Assembly (NCBI GenBank): GCA_022315425.1
Contig: JAIUPT010000032.1
Span: 1-64,000 of the forward strand
Length of the DNA: 64,000 nt
Reading direction: 5' to 3'
Source: Pseudevernia furfuracea
Lineage: Eukaryota; Ascomycota; Lecanoromycetes; Lecanorales; Parmeliaceae
A program made the translations under genes and the position numbers. A model generated the notes under the pieces. That model was not told the origin of the DNA. It saw nothing but the letters and a program-made list of their open reading frames with translations, and ran no database searches. Positions 9,750 to 20,527 of the stretch are shown here, in pieces; position 1 is the stretch's first letter, and every line of letters starts with the position of its first letter.

Positions 9750-10369
9750 GTTTTAGCTTGTGCGCGTTGTAAATTCGAAGGCTGAGCAGATCTTGATAAG
9801 ACTACTGGTATGGGCGGCATGGACAGGCAAGAGTTTGCATCCAAACAAGTGAAGGGACAGATTTTGATATCAAAATGGGCGGCTGAGGTGTGTCAAAAAT
9901 TGTTCCATAACGTTGTATCACGACCGAGTGCACCGCATCTCCTCGCCCCTGATGTTCTAGCCGACATACCATCATCCTTCTGTATAAGTATCTGCGCCAG
10001 TGATGCCTATGCTTTTCGGACCGTGTGTAGATTTACCTACTATCTTGCTGCCCAGGGAGGATACGGTCATGTCTTCATTCTTCTTGATTTGATTCATGTT
10101 GGAAAAGTATGGCGCTCAGAATAATGTGTATACATTTTAAGGTCGGCGCCAAAGTATCCGGAGACCGTCGACTTTGGGAAGCAAGTAGCTGTGAATCGTG
10201 GATTCACCAGATGACTTCCGCCATAGCGCTGACGGCCTTACTATTAGGGTGTCTTCGATACGAAGTTTGCGCTTTCGTCCGAGGAAAGCTGCTGCGCCAG
10301 TGGGGCTCAAACATACGACAGCTGCTACCAACGGCGACAGAGTTTAGGTCATTGAGATAAAAGCCTCTG
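9750..10369. other. Transition DNA without a recognisable gene
   Basis: Base composition returns to normal here. The longest frame (9810-10124, +, 104 codons) has no recognisable domain, signal or splice context, and I do not call it a gene. Confidence 0.5.
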
Positions 10370-10610
10370 TATCACACAACTCAGATTGAATGCCACGGCT
10401 ATGACCTGCACACAAAGCCAGTCTTGCGACTGAGATCCGAGGTTTGTCAAAGATCTTCGCGCTCTCAATGCTGCGGCTGCTTCTTACGACCCCGCGAAAC
10501 ACTTGAAATTAAATCTCAGGGAAAAGCGAGTGGAAAAGGATCTGTGGATATCGTGAATTCACTGATTATCTTCGTAAGAAGCGCTTGGCCAAGCACTCGG
10601 AAATAGCTTT
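10370..10610 (+). pseudogene. Unassigned coding-like relic with a frameshift
   Basis: One frame reads DPRFVKDLRALNAAAASYDP and KHLKLNLREKRVEKDLWIS, then stops. A shifted frame continues REFTDYLRKKRLAKHSEIAFD and stops at about 10610. The charged, helix-like continuity across the shift suggests the C-terminal end of a former protein. The family is unknown to me. Confidence 0.4.
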
Positions 10611-10987
10611 CGATTGATTCAGATAGAGGGCAAGGAAATAGCGAAAGTGAGTGCAGATCAATCATGAGACTTTTGAGTTGAGTCAGTCATAAATAGAGGT
10701 TGACTTGATTCAATGCTTCTATAAAACAACTCGACCATTCTTTCAATGCCGCTTTCAATTCTGACTCTCGGACGACAATAACATTATTAACACCGGAAAT
10801 TTTACGCATTGCGATGATTCGATGAACATGAAAATCTAACAAAAACTTGTGTTGGGATTTAGATTGTGATTGAGATCCACGCTTACTCTTTTCAGGTTAA
10901 AGATGAAATTGTGTTAAGAACCGCTGCAGCGTCTAGGTACTGTTATAACAACCCTTCCCGGTAGCAATGGCCATGTGACTCACAGTA

Positions 10988-13070
10988 GTGATAACAGATC
11001 TTGGCACAGGCTTCACAGGCTATACAAGCAGGCTTCATCACTTCATGGATATTCAATCAATTCTTCATACACCTCTTCTCACTACTATGCTGCCAATGTA
11101 TGACAATCTGTGGGGTTCTGAGAGTCATTTTGCGCGCTATGTCGCTTTGTTACTCTGGGCAGGAATCTTCATCTGGTTAGCTACCTCGCTCCGCTCACGT
11201 CAACTAGATCAAAAGATGCCAAGGAAGGACCCACCCAATCTGCCAGCAGCCATACCGGGAGGCAACATCATCAGACTAATCCGTGGAATAGACATCTTAG
11301 CTGAGGCTATAATGTCAGTCCATCTTTTTTACATCTCCCTGTCAGCGCATGGCAAGCTAATCTTCGTTCTCCGTGCAGTACTAGGTTTGGCTATGACACC
11401 CCAGTGGCTTTCAGCCTCGGCCCTTTCAAGTCGTATGCCGTTTCAAACGCCAAGTACTTCGATTCTCTCCTGAAAGCTAAAGCTACACGTAGCCTGAGAT
11501 CCGATCCAGGGATATTGCTTGGTATGAAACTGCTGTTTGGCTTGCAGAGGAAGGACCAGCCATTCTACAATGCCGATACCTCTGGAATAGCGCACACACC
11601 AGTGCCAGGCTCGAAAGTTGAACCAGAGAACAGGATACATTTCCTGCGTCACACTGCGGCAATGAAATTCTTCAACGTTCCGAACGTCAGAGATTTGACG
11701 TCGAGGTTTTGCGAATTGCTCGATGGCCATTTCGAAGAACGAGGGGACATTGGCTCGGATTGGGTAAGTGCAAGCTGATGTATTATCTTTGTCCCCGATT
11801 TGAGGGTCAGTTGGTTGGCTTACAAGATACTTATGATCATGGTCGCACGAAAAGAGTGTGTCGCTAACATTGGCCTTGGGCAGACGGAATTGCCTGATTT
11901 CGCCGATTTTGTGTTCAAAGCAGTATTGAGGGCTGCGACAATATCCCTTTGCGGGCCATACCTAATATCTCTCCACCCTGACTTCATCGACAACTTCGCA
12001 GAATACATTTCATATCTCCCAATCTATGTTAAATGCTATCCGCGCTGGGTGAAACCCCGGGCCTATGCGGTACGCGATATGCTACTTGAGTCATACAAGC
12101 GTTGGCATAAGCATGCTCTCGAACATTCGCCGCTTGATCACGGGAGTGAGGTACCGTGGACTGAACACTGGGGAAGCAAGTTGATGAAGGACAGATACAC
12201 CTATGCTAGTAAGATGAGTGGCATGAACGCTGATTCTATCGCCGCGGAAGACCTTGGTATGCTATTTGCGTAAGTCATTGTCCTCTTCTATACGGTATTG
12301 TTGCGTTCTAACATAATTTGACCCGCAGCACCAGCTCCAACGCGATTCCTGCGACTATATGGTTCTGCATTCACATACATCAAGATGCTCAACTACTCGC
12401 GCGAGTCCGTCGCGACGTTTCCAAAGCAAGGAACCCACAAACCAGCGACCGAAAAGATGGTACATCTAGATTTGACGTTGCAACTCTATGCGCAAGTCCG
12501 CTGCTGCAGTCAATGTTTGCAGAGACGCTTCGTCTCTATCAAGCTGTGGCCCTGATGCGTTTGTCTGACGAAGACTTTGTGCTTGACGGTTGGCGCTTTC
12601 GCAAGAACCGCATCATCTTCCTTTGTAGCCGTATGGTGCATTTAAACGCCAATCTGTGGAACACTGGGCCTGCAAATGATCCTCATCCTGTCGATGGGTT
12701 TTGGGCTGACCGTTTCTTGACATACCCTGACCACGATGCTGTTGCTGGAATAAATGAAGCTCAGCGTCCAAATTCAAAAAACAGTGAGGATACAAAGCTT
12801 GGCCTGACGCCTGTATTTTCTCTCAAGGGCCTTGCGAATTTTTGGGTGCCATTTGGTGGTGGACCAACCATGTGCCCTGGCCGTAAATTTGCGAAGAATG
12901 AAATGCTAGGCTCCTTCGCTCTACTATCAACGAAGTTTGATGTTGAGCTACTAACGTCTGGCCAACAAATTAAGCCCGACATGAGTTTCTTTTCTATTGG
13001 GACGTTGCCGCCAAAAGGCGACATACCATTCAGAATAAAGAGAAGAAACGGCGGCAGCAGCAGGTCTTAA
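10988..13070 (+). CDS. Cytochrome P450 monooxygenase, four exons
   Basis: A membrane-anchored haem-thiolate oxygenase using NADPH-P450 reductase; substrate unknown. Joining 10988-11313, 11379-11763, 11884-12269 and 12329-13070 gives 612 aa in frame. Intron 2 ends after a CTAAC branch site and restores DWTELPDFADF. An N-terminal hydrophobic segment (YVALLLWAGIFIWLATSL) is the ER anchor. The I-helix is near the exon 3/4 join, ETLR is the ExxR motif, and FGGGPTMCPGRKF is the haem-binding loop with its Cys ligand. The set resembles the CYP7/CYP8-like fungal P450s, but subfamily assignment is inference. The protein is about 80 aa longer than usual, so the internal Met at 11045 is an alternative start. 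Intron 1 (GTCAGT donor) is the least certain. Confidence 0.85.
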
Positions 13071-13905
13071 AGGGAAAAGCATAGGTCTGACTGTTCATGT
13101 CAGTGGGTACAGCTTGATATATGAGACAATACGAAAATGATCATGCGTGAGCTACCAACATCCTCACTCTGTCCCATCAAGTATTAGACGCTTTTCTCTC
13201 CTCTAGACTTGTAGATGTAAAAAACCCACACTGCATAAGCTGATCGCAATCCTCTAAAGCGACACAAACAAGCCACCAACGCCGACTAAAAAACACTCAA
13301 GCAGTTAAGTCTTGTCGAGTGGGCTTTTCGCGAGGAAATTTTCGAGCAGACTTTGCCAACAGTGTTGCTTTTAGCCTTGTACACATTGATCTTCGAGGCT
13401 GAGATCTTTCCGTGATCGCTTTTGCTCTACATCTCGATGCTTGATCGTCCTTAGCAGGATCACAAGGCTGAAATCGATAGAGTTCCTCTAAATCTTTCCT
13501 AACGGCTTACACGCTGCTACTGATCATGTTGAAGCCTACTCCGAATTTTGAGTTTCGCGTGGCGCATATTGTTCAACCTCCTCGGCTGTACGAGGAAGCT
13601 TGCTGACGTCTTAGCCTCTCCAATATTGGAAAAAAGAGTCCTGTTCCAACTTCAACACCAATAATAGTTTGCAGTGTGTAGGTTTTGTCCGATTCCGGAA
13701 GAAGGCGCCAGCCTCCGGGCTTCGTGAACGCGCATTGTTTGACACTTTAACAATATGTGAGCCACAAGGCGCAGTGGCTATCGCACAGTCCATCTCCTAT
13801 TATGACATTTATAAAGCTACGAAAGTGGTCGGGGAACGTTCTCTTGAGCTTCTCTTAATCTTGGGGTTCGCATCATCAGCCAGTGATTACAACTCATATC
13901 TCAAC
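13071..13905. other. Intergenic, no gene seen
   Basis: An upstream frame from 13669 runs open into the next gene but lacks a signal peptide or domain, and is more likely 5' untranslated sequence. Nothing else is supported. Confidence 0.5.
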
Positions 13906-14562
13906 ATGTATTACGCAGGAGCATTGAGTATCACTGCGGCAGCGCTCATTACCAGCGCTTCGGCCTTTAGTCCATCGAATCCCCCAACACTTCCTCCGCC
14001 AACTCTTCCGCCAACGCTCACACCTCTCTTCACCCTCACTACCACTGCAGGTGACATTCAGGCGCCCATACCTGAATTGTTTGGCGGGTATCGGGCAAGT
14101 AAGTCAGCATATGCTCACCTGCAACTATTTTGACTGATTAATAGTTCAGTATACCCTCTCCAGGAAGGCACCATTTCAGGACCAGCCCTGAACGGCACAA
14201 TCCACCATGGTATCGGAAGGCCGTCAGTCACTGACGACGGCGTTTTTGCCTTTGCCCATCGGTACTACTACGGGGTGACCGCTGACGGAGAGGATTTCTA
14301 CATACAACAGCAGGGTGTTGGCTATAATACACGGGAGCAGACTTGGCTGGTACGGCCCTCGGTTCCAACGCGCGACATGCTCTAAACCCCGTGACTAACA
14401 AGGACGATTTTATGTATTCAGGGGATCACAATCGGAGGAGAGTACGCATATCTCCGCCATGTCTTCCTTCTGGCGCAGAACGATCTTGATGCAGCGACAC
14501 ACTCCGCGAAAATCACGGTGTATGGCGTGAATATGCAGGATCAACTATCATCGTTACGATAG
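13906..14562 (+). CDS. Secreted DUF3237-like protein, three exons
   Basis: Joining 13906-14098, 14150-14349 and 14422-14562 gives 177 aa. The chosen Met starts a clear signal peptide (MYYAGALSITAAALITSASA) followed by a Pro/Thr-rich linker. The rest follows the DUF3237 barrel pattern: TPLFTLTTTAGDIQAP, then GTISGPALNGTIHHGIGRPS, an RYYYGVTADGEDFYI strand and a final IGGEYAYLRHVFLLAQ. The function of this fold is not established; related proteins are often small and secreted in fungi. The introns are short with GTAAGT, GTACGG and TTCAG/TTCAG ends. Its neighbour is a P450, but there is no direct sign of a shared pathway. Confidence 0.72.
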
Positions 14563-15596
14563 GGCCACCAGTGCTTACTTTGAAGATGTTGAACTCGCTT
14601 AGAGTTATGGAAAAAATAGAGTCTTATTAGTGCCCTTAATTCGCACGTGACAAATGGAACAACTGGACAACATAAGGCTATACAGAACTCGTAGATGTGA
14701 TTGGGCCGTCCAACGCCAGGATTCTGAGCCAAAAGAGGCCTGAGCAGGCGTGTTCTCGTACCCCAGCGCTAGAAAACTCCCATGCTTGTAGAAGCATAGA
14801 CCTGGAGTGAAAAACGAAGCTATATACATCTAGAAAAGCCGTGAATACATGTAAAACAGGCGTGGGCGGGCGGGACGAAAGAATGCTATGCTCTGAAAGA
14901 GATCAATTCGAATGAAGAGCCAACCGCTGGTGGAATGCAGCTACTTATGCTGCTCCCAAATGAGACCTGTCCCCTGCCAAGGACACGTCTACCAAATCCA
15001 TGAATAGCATCAAACAAACCCGCCATGCGATATGCGATATTAAGGCCCACTAACCCCCTGTCAAGCAGGCTCAAATTGTGCTCAGGCTTGCTTTTTGGCT
15101 CACTTTCGTAGTCAATTTTCTCGTCGACGCAACTGTCGATCTTGACCTAGCCGGATTGCTCTCTCGTACACCGAAAATAATGAACCCCAGAATCATTTAT
15201 GTCGTAGGTGACGTATCAGAAAGAAGCTGTTGCGAAGATTTCTGAGAATCTTGAACAACCAGTGACTGTGCAGACTCTTTCATTGGGGCTAAGAGAGTGA
15301 GGAGTCAGTTGCAAATTGTGGACCCAATGGCTGAGACCGATTGAAAAGGTAAAAGGCCCACTAACACCGTGAACTCTTTCAAAAGCCAACGCTTATCAAG
15401 TGTGCTCAAGCAACACCAACTTTCCTTCAGATTCTGCGTAACCAAATCAATTGCTTGTATACGATCAACCTCTCGTATCATTTCGCTATAAGCTGGCAGC
15501 GCGTTTCCTCATCTTGTCTCGCACGGTTTGCACCGCTATCAGAACTGCCACTTGAGATGTACCAAGGCGTGTACAGCATTCAGCCCATTTGATTTA
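14563..15596. other. Intergenic, about 1 kb without a gene
   Basis: Only short frames on the minus strand, none with a recognisable motif. Confidence 0.5.
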
Positions 15597-16699
15597 TCAG
15601 TAAGGACTATTAGTTGATAGTTGATTGATCGACCATCGAGAGCGTTGGCTGCCCACCTCTGAGTTACGTTCCTTAGGATTGACAGGAATCGCCACATGTC
15701 GTAGGCTTTCAGAGCACTTGACAATGTATCTTTTTTGAGCCGTAATGTGGTTGCTAGTGTGTGCTGCGATCGTGCTTGTCTCTTTCCTATCAGCTAATTC
15801 AACATCTTCTATACCTTGGTGAACGTTGAGTCGGAAGTAGATGTCACCTTCAGGATACCTTTCGTCTAAGCGATCTGCGACCTGCTGCGAGCTGGAAGCC
15901 ATATCTTTCAATGCCTTCAGAATACTTGTCCGGGTGTCTCTTATGCGTACGACTCCACCGAGACCTGTGCCGATGCTGACAATCGACTGAAACGTTGCAT
16001 TGGGAAAGACAGCTTGTGCTTCTTGCAGTAGACTTAGTGATGGCAAGCACTATACTGTAACGAGAAACTTCAGTGGGATGAATACAGTCGTCATACTGAT
16101 GCCTCACGTTTTGCAGCATGTCTCGTCTCTAAAAGGCGTCTCAGCAGCCGTGTTTTTCCCATTGTCGCAGACACCTTTCATGCATTGCTCGACGACGACA
16201 GTCTTGATCGCCTCCTCGAGTGCAGTCGCTGAGAACGCACCATTAGGTCTTGCAGGTAGATGAAAGACAGAATCTTTCTTTGGCGTGAACGCGCTCTCTG
16301 CTAAGGTATTGTACGCTCTAAGACACTCGTCCGCTGACATTCGCAACCTGCCGAGCATAATGGCTATGATACTGCGACAACGTAAGCCTCGTTTTATTCT
16401 GTTACAGCCACAGAGTAACTGACCCGCCAGTACTCGTTCCGCCAATGAGATCGAAGTATTCACAGGGCCTGGGAGTCTCCGTGAGTCCACATATTTCTCG
16501 GAGATTCTCCATGATGGCTTCGAGGATCAAAAGTGCAGAGATTCCTCGAATGCCGCCCCCATCTATACGAGAAGTCAATGCCAGTCCCCAGTCTAGGGTC
16601 CCCGTGTGCAGATCGTAGGGGCTGTGGAGGCAAGGGGATCTTTTGAAGCCCACCCAAAGACAAGACTTTGATTTGTTGCGCCATTGCTGAAGACTCCAT
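15597..16699 (-). pseudogene. Patatin-like phospholipase without its catalytic Asp
   Basis: Exon 1 (16699-16654) ends ...IKVLSL, and splicing to 16562-16424 restores LSLDGGGIRGISALLILE and FDLIGGTSTGG, the oxyanion loop and the GxSxG nucleophile of patatins. From 16371 the frame continues to PFRDETCCKT, then jumps after about 60 bases to LSLLQEAQAVFPN and VSIGTG (about 16046 down). In the family these are separated by about 60 residues that hold the catalytic Asp (DGG/DGA) and the NNP motif; these are missing here. I found no splice that rejoins the frame. The C-terminal part (DIYFRLNVHQGIEDVELAD) is still well preserved, so the loss seems recent. Confidence 0.72.
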
Positions 16700-17478
16700 A
16701 TATTCGATGATGTAGCACGATTCCAACCGTCTGAACGGCACAAAAATCGGTGAAGTGATTGATCAAGGGGGCAAGCATAAGAGGATAGTTGATGCCTAAT
16801 ATATTCTTGAACTGCGAGAGTGTGGCGCAATCTTGCAGGGATGGACGTGGAGTGTGCCTCGTCAAATCTTGCGTGCACCGCATCAGGCTGGAAAGCGAAC
16901 CTAGCCTTGGGAAATGACATCCATGTTCTTCCGTGTGCATCACAGCTTCATCCCCGACTGATATCGACGGCATTATTTTCAGCAATCTGATCTTCGGTCG
17001 AGAGATATATGTTTGACCATCACCATGGCTCCCTGATACTTCAATCCTCATATCCATGTAGCATTCTAGCAGAGATGACGGGCACCTACAAGAGTAGCTG
17101 GTTACTGAAAACAGTAGCAATTGAATAAAACGGTGCGCCCTCGTGGGGGTTGACGCCGGAAAATCTTACGCCCCCAATAACATGTCGCTTGAACCAATCA
17201 AAGTCGGCGCCGAAGGTACGCCACGACGTGCCTAGCCATATTTACTGGAGCACCTAGGAGAGTTGTTATTATTAACTACTTCATTCTATTTGACGATGCA
17301 TTATCGCAATTTACACAAGGCGATTCTATGCGCATTCGCGGCGTACTCTACTCGGCGGCGAATTGATAAAACACTATGTATCCCCCACTCCTTTTTTTGA
17401 TTTTCAAATCACTGCGCTCAACTTTTACAGTACCATTTGCACCGCGAAGGTTTTCAGTGGTGTGACTTTTAAGCTACA
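16700..17478. other. Upstream region of patatin relic and of the surface protein
   Basis: A minus-strand frame continues upstream of the patatin start to 17120 without recognisable domains. Between there and 17478 I see only non-coding DNA that would serve as a divergent promoter region. Confidence 0.4.
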
Positions 17479-18420
17479 ATGTCTTTACGCTCACTCTATA
17501 TATGCACGCTACTCTTGCGTTTCCATCCAATATTCAGCCCCCGCGCCTTGGCCGCATCTCTTAATCCAGGGACGCTCCAGTTCTACGATGACTACGACTG
17601 CGATCACCCCAGTACCATCAGTCCCACAGTGACATTGTCGGTGTCGACCTGCCTTGTGACCACCGGCGGCGAGGGTGTGGTCATTGCCGCGCTTCCCCAG
17701 TGCGCTTCAGGTACTGCTACCCTGGTATACTATTCGGATACAGCATGCGGAGTCCAAGCCTCTGTGTCTTCGTCCATTTTCTCAAAAAACTGTTTCCAAT
17801 TGGCAGATGGCACCGATCTTTTCAATGCTAAGGCGGTCATGTTCTCGTGTCAGCCTGCTGCCAACAATCCGACACCGAGCAGCACAACAACAGCAGTAGT
17901 GTCCGCGCTCGCTGCAGTAGCGACCGGGTCTGCCAACAGCGGCGGAAGCGGAAGCTCGGCCTCCACCACCGGCTCGATGCCATCAGCTACTGGTAGTCAG
18001 AAGAACAGCGCCGGCAATAGCAATAGCAACAGCAACTCCAATACCAACACCAACTCTGGCTCCGGCTCCGGCCTAGGAATGGGTGATATCATCGCCTTGG
18101 CCGTCGGATTGGGCATTGGCATCCCGACTATAATAATCATGGTCGCGGCGTGGCGTTTCCCCGTCTTTAGGGAGAAGCTGGTCAGTGCTTTACCGGGCCA
18201 CTCGGATCAATCGGCTCTCAACAGCAATGGACCCCCCCAGGGCCATCATAGCAAACCGCAGCAGATAAACTCGCCACATCCGTACTACAATAAGCCGCAG
18301 GAAATGAAACCGTGGCAGCAGCAGCACTACAGTCAACCTCAGGAGATGGACTCACGGCCGCAGCATTACAATCAACCGCACGAGATGGAGGCAGGGCAGC
18401 CGCCTTTTCGCTCGTATTGA
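17479..18420 (+). CDS. Single-pass surface protein with Ser/Asn-rich stalk
   Basis: An intronless 313-aa protein. N-terminal signal peptide (residues 1-26), a roughly 110-residue ectodomain with paired cysteines (C41, C57, C75, C90, C104, C121), a Ser/Thr/Gly stalk with an NSNSNSNTNTNSGSGSG tract, then a transmembrane helix (DIIALAVGLGIGIPTIIIMV, about residue 210-233) and a Gln/Pro-rich cytoplasmic tail. The tail carries four related PQEM/PHEM modules (NKPQEMKPW, SQPQEMDSR, NQPHEMEAG). The architecture matches fungal Wsc/Mid2-type wall-sensor-like proteins, but the ectodomain is not a WSC domain that I recognise. Function is inferred only from architecture. Confidence 0.85.
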   Translation: MSLRSLYICTLLLRFHPIFSPRALAASLNPGTLQFYDDYDCDHPSTISPTVTLSVSTCLVTTGGEGVVIAALPQCASGTATLVYYSDTACGVQASVSSSIFSKNCFQLADGTDLFNAKAVMFSCQPAANNPTPSSTTTAVVSALAAVATGSANSGGSGSSASTTGSMPSATGSQKNSAGNSNSNSNSNTNTNSGSGSGLGMGDIIALAVGLGIGIPTIIIMVAAWRFPVFREKLVSALPGHSDQSALNSNGPPQGHHSKPQQINSPHPYYNKPQEMKPWQQQHYSQPQEMDSRPQHYNQPHEMEAGQPPFRSY

Positions 18421-19050
18421 TGGCAACACTCGGGAGGATTGGGGACCAGGCACGCTACGAAATGATGATTTTTTGAGCATAGGAAAGTCATGGTTATAAG
18501 GCTAGGAGTGGCAAAGGGTGTTTTCGGCCGGTGTAATACTAGATCATACTCAACACGATGAAGCGGACTTTGGCATCGTTTTCCATCAAGTGGGAGGGGA
18601 GTTGTACAGTCTTGGTGGATTTTGAATATTCGAGCTGGAGCCTTATCGTTCGCGCCATCCGCTCTTCTACATCCCACCAATGCTACTGTTGTACCTACAA
18701 TAAATTATGGTTTTCATCCGTCTCACCCCAGTATCTTCTAGTCAGCACTAATGCATGATGTGTCAACGCTGCTTGACACAGGAGAGCGAGTCAAAGATTC
18801 TAGCCTACATAACTCTACAGTCTATTTACTGGTTTAATCACTATGTAAGATACTACTATACAGTCAAAGTAGACGTCTGATCCTCGTTTGAAATCGGAAC
18901 TTACGTGCAAAGGAGTCTTGTAACACTGTCTCAAAGTTATGATCAAAGGCGCTTGTCGCGCGCCCATGCTGTTTGCCACAGTGGGACTGAGGGTTAGCCG
19001 GTCGCATGGCGTGGTTATTTCGCATGAGATGACCAGGAGATTCCTGTCTT
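18421..19050. other. Intergenic
   Basis: Downstream region of the surface-protein gene; minus-strand frames here lack motifs. Confidence 0.5.
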
Positions 19051-19055
19051 GATGG

Positions 19056-19472
19056 GAACTCTGTCCATACGGGCTCCCCACCAGTGTTAGGATTCTCCCT
19101 GGCCTTGCCTGGGCTGCAGCTTTGGCTATTATCACACTCATATATCAGAAAATTAGTCGAACTGTGACATTTCGTGTGAAAATGCAACAGAAAGGCTGCT
19201 TCAGAGCCCGCAGGTATCCCCACTCCGATCCGTTCTTCGGCTACGATCTGTATAAAGAACCTCAGCGAGCACTTGGGGAGGGTAATCTCCAAGCTCTGTA
19301 CACTCGCGATTTCAATCGGTTAGGGAAGACGTGGGAGGAGACTCTGCTGGATCAGTGTGTCATAAACACCATGGATATAGCCAATTACCATTATATCCAT
19401 ACTGTCGGCTTTGAAGAGTTCGGCAAGCCAATTCTCATAGGAGAGCCGACTATTTTTCTAGCGCAGACTTAG
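19056..19472 (+). pseudogene. Truncated cytochrome P450, N-terminal fragment
   Basis: The frame encodes a hydrophobic anchor (LAWAAALAIITLIYQ) and then QQKGCFRARRYPHSDPFFGY, DLYKEPQRAL, GKTWEETLLDQCVINTMDI and GFEEFGKPIL. This is the N-terminal signature of CYP52/CYP584-like P450s (KGC, RxYPxxDP, G.T.E...). It has no in-frame start in the anchor, stops at 19472, and no I-helix, ExxR or haem loop follows. It is a fragment of about 125 codons. Confidence 0.75.
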
Positions 19473-19953
19473 TCGCTACATCATCAAGAAGTCCGTTAAA
19501 AGAGCATCATATATCTCTATAACAAACGATTCAAGCAACATCATCAATGCAAACAAACTCTTTATCACGATGTATTGAAACTTGTATAGTACTTTCAGAC
19601 ATGAATTTGTTTTTGAACGAACAAGGCGGAAAGACGCTGGTAGCAGCTCTTTCTTTAACAGACTAAGCGGGGGGGCTCGGGACTCTCCTACTATTGACTT
19701 TTGTGTTTTGACAGACACTTCGTACGGTTTCACAGAGTCTTTCTTGAATTGAAGTACTCCCCGTGCTGACCTCGGGAAACATAAAAGTACAAGATTATAG
19801 GCAGTCATATCAAAGGACAAGATTGTACCATGCTTCTCTGTTCTTTCTATCGATTGCCTTTCTATCGAATGCCTAGAGTTATCTAAAATTGCAAACCTCT
19901 TGCCCCATCCTCAGTTGCTCTAATTTCATACACAAGATGCAGCTGTTCGACAA
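19473..19953. other. Intergenic
   Basis: No gene supported between the P450 fragment and the RapZ-C-like gene. The sequence does not continue the P450. Confidence 0.5.
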
Positions 19954-20527
19954 TCAGTTGTGTTTCCCAGCCTCAATCCTCGACTCTCGAGTCAGTCTCA
20001 TCTTCACGTCCGTATCCAAATGCTCCAGCTGGACAGCAATACGATCCCACTGCTCAAGTTCTTTCGTAAGTCGCTCTGCCATCGCTACACTGCGATGTTT
20101 TCCTATGAGAACATTGCGGTTAGCAGACTTCTTGACCTGACACATGACCGATTTTGGGAAACGGTACGGAACTCAAATGGAGATGCTTGTACATACCCGA
20201 CATGCAGTTCACCACAACCGCCGCACATCCTCCCCGCAGGAACGGACCATTCAAGATCCGCACCTCGAGCTGATCCAGTACCTCTTGGTAGAGCTTCTCG
20301 TGTAAGGGATTCGCAAAGTAGATATCTGATAGTTCTGCATCGGCTCCAGTGTACTTTTCTCGAATGTCTGCTGGTGGTGGCTCGGTGTTGAGACAGTCAA
20401 GAGCAAATAGCGTCTGCATGGGAACTGTAGGTGGACCACGGGATTTGCCGTAGGTGATGACGTGGATACAGAGGCCGTTGGGACGCACGTGCCCGTTTGT
20501 GCGGCTTAGGCGAGGGCGGCGAGGCAT
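19954..20527 (-). CDS. Stand-alone RapZ C-terminal-domain-like protein
   Basis: Two exons, 20527-20197 and 20102-19954, joined over a 94-nt intron (GTATGT...CATAG), give 159 aa. The N-terminal half has HVITYGKSRGPPTVP, DCLNTEPPPADIREKYTG and LEVRILNG. The splice restores CMSGKHRSVAMAERLTKEL, the C-x-x-G-x-H-R-S-V signature of the RapZ C-terminal domain. Bacterial RapZ is an RNase adapter with an additional N-terminal P-loop domain, which is absent here, as in other fungal stand-alone versions. The molecular role in fungi is not known to me. A TATATATATATAA block at about 20736-20748 could be its TATA region. Confidence 0.82.

Noticed and set aside
9810..10124. 104-codon frame as a gene
   Set aside because: It has no recognisable motif, hydrophobic profile or splice context; possible but unsupported.
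16046..16102. A normal intron joining the two parts of the patatin gene
   Set aside because: GTGAGG...TTACAG exists, but it leads to the wrong frame, and the ~60 residues missing from the family pattern are not encoded in between.
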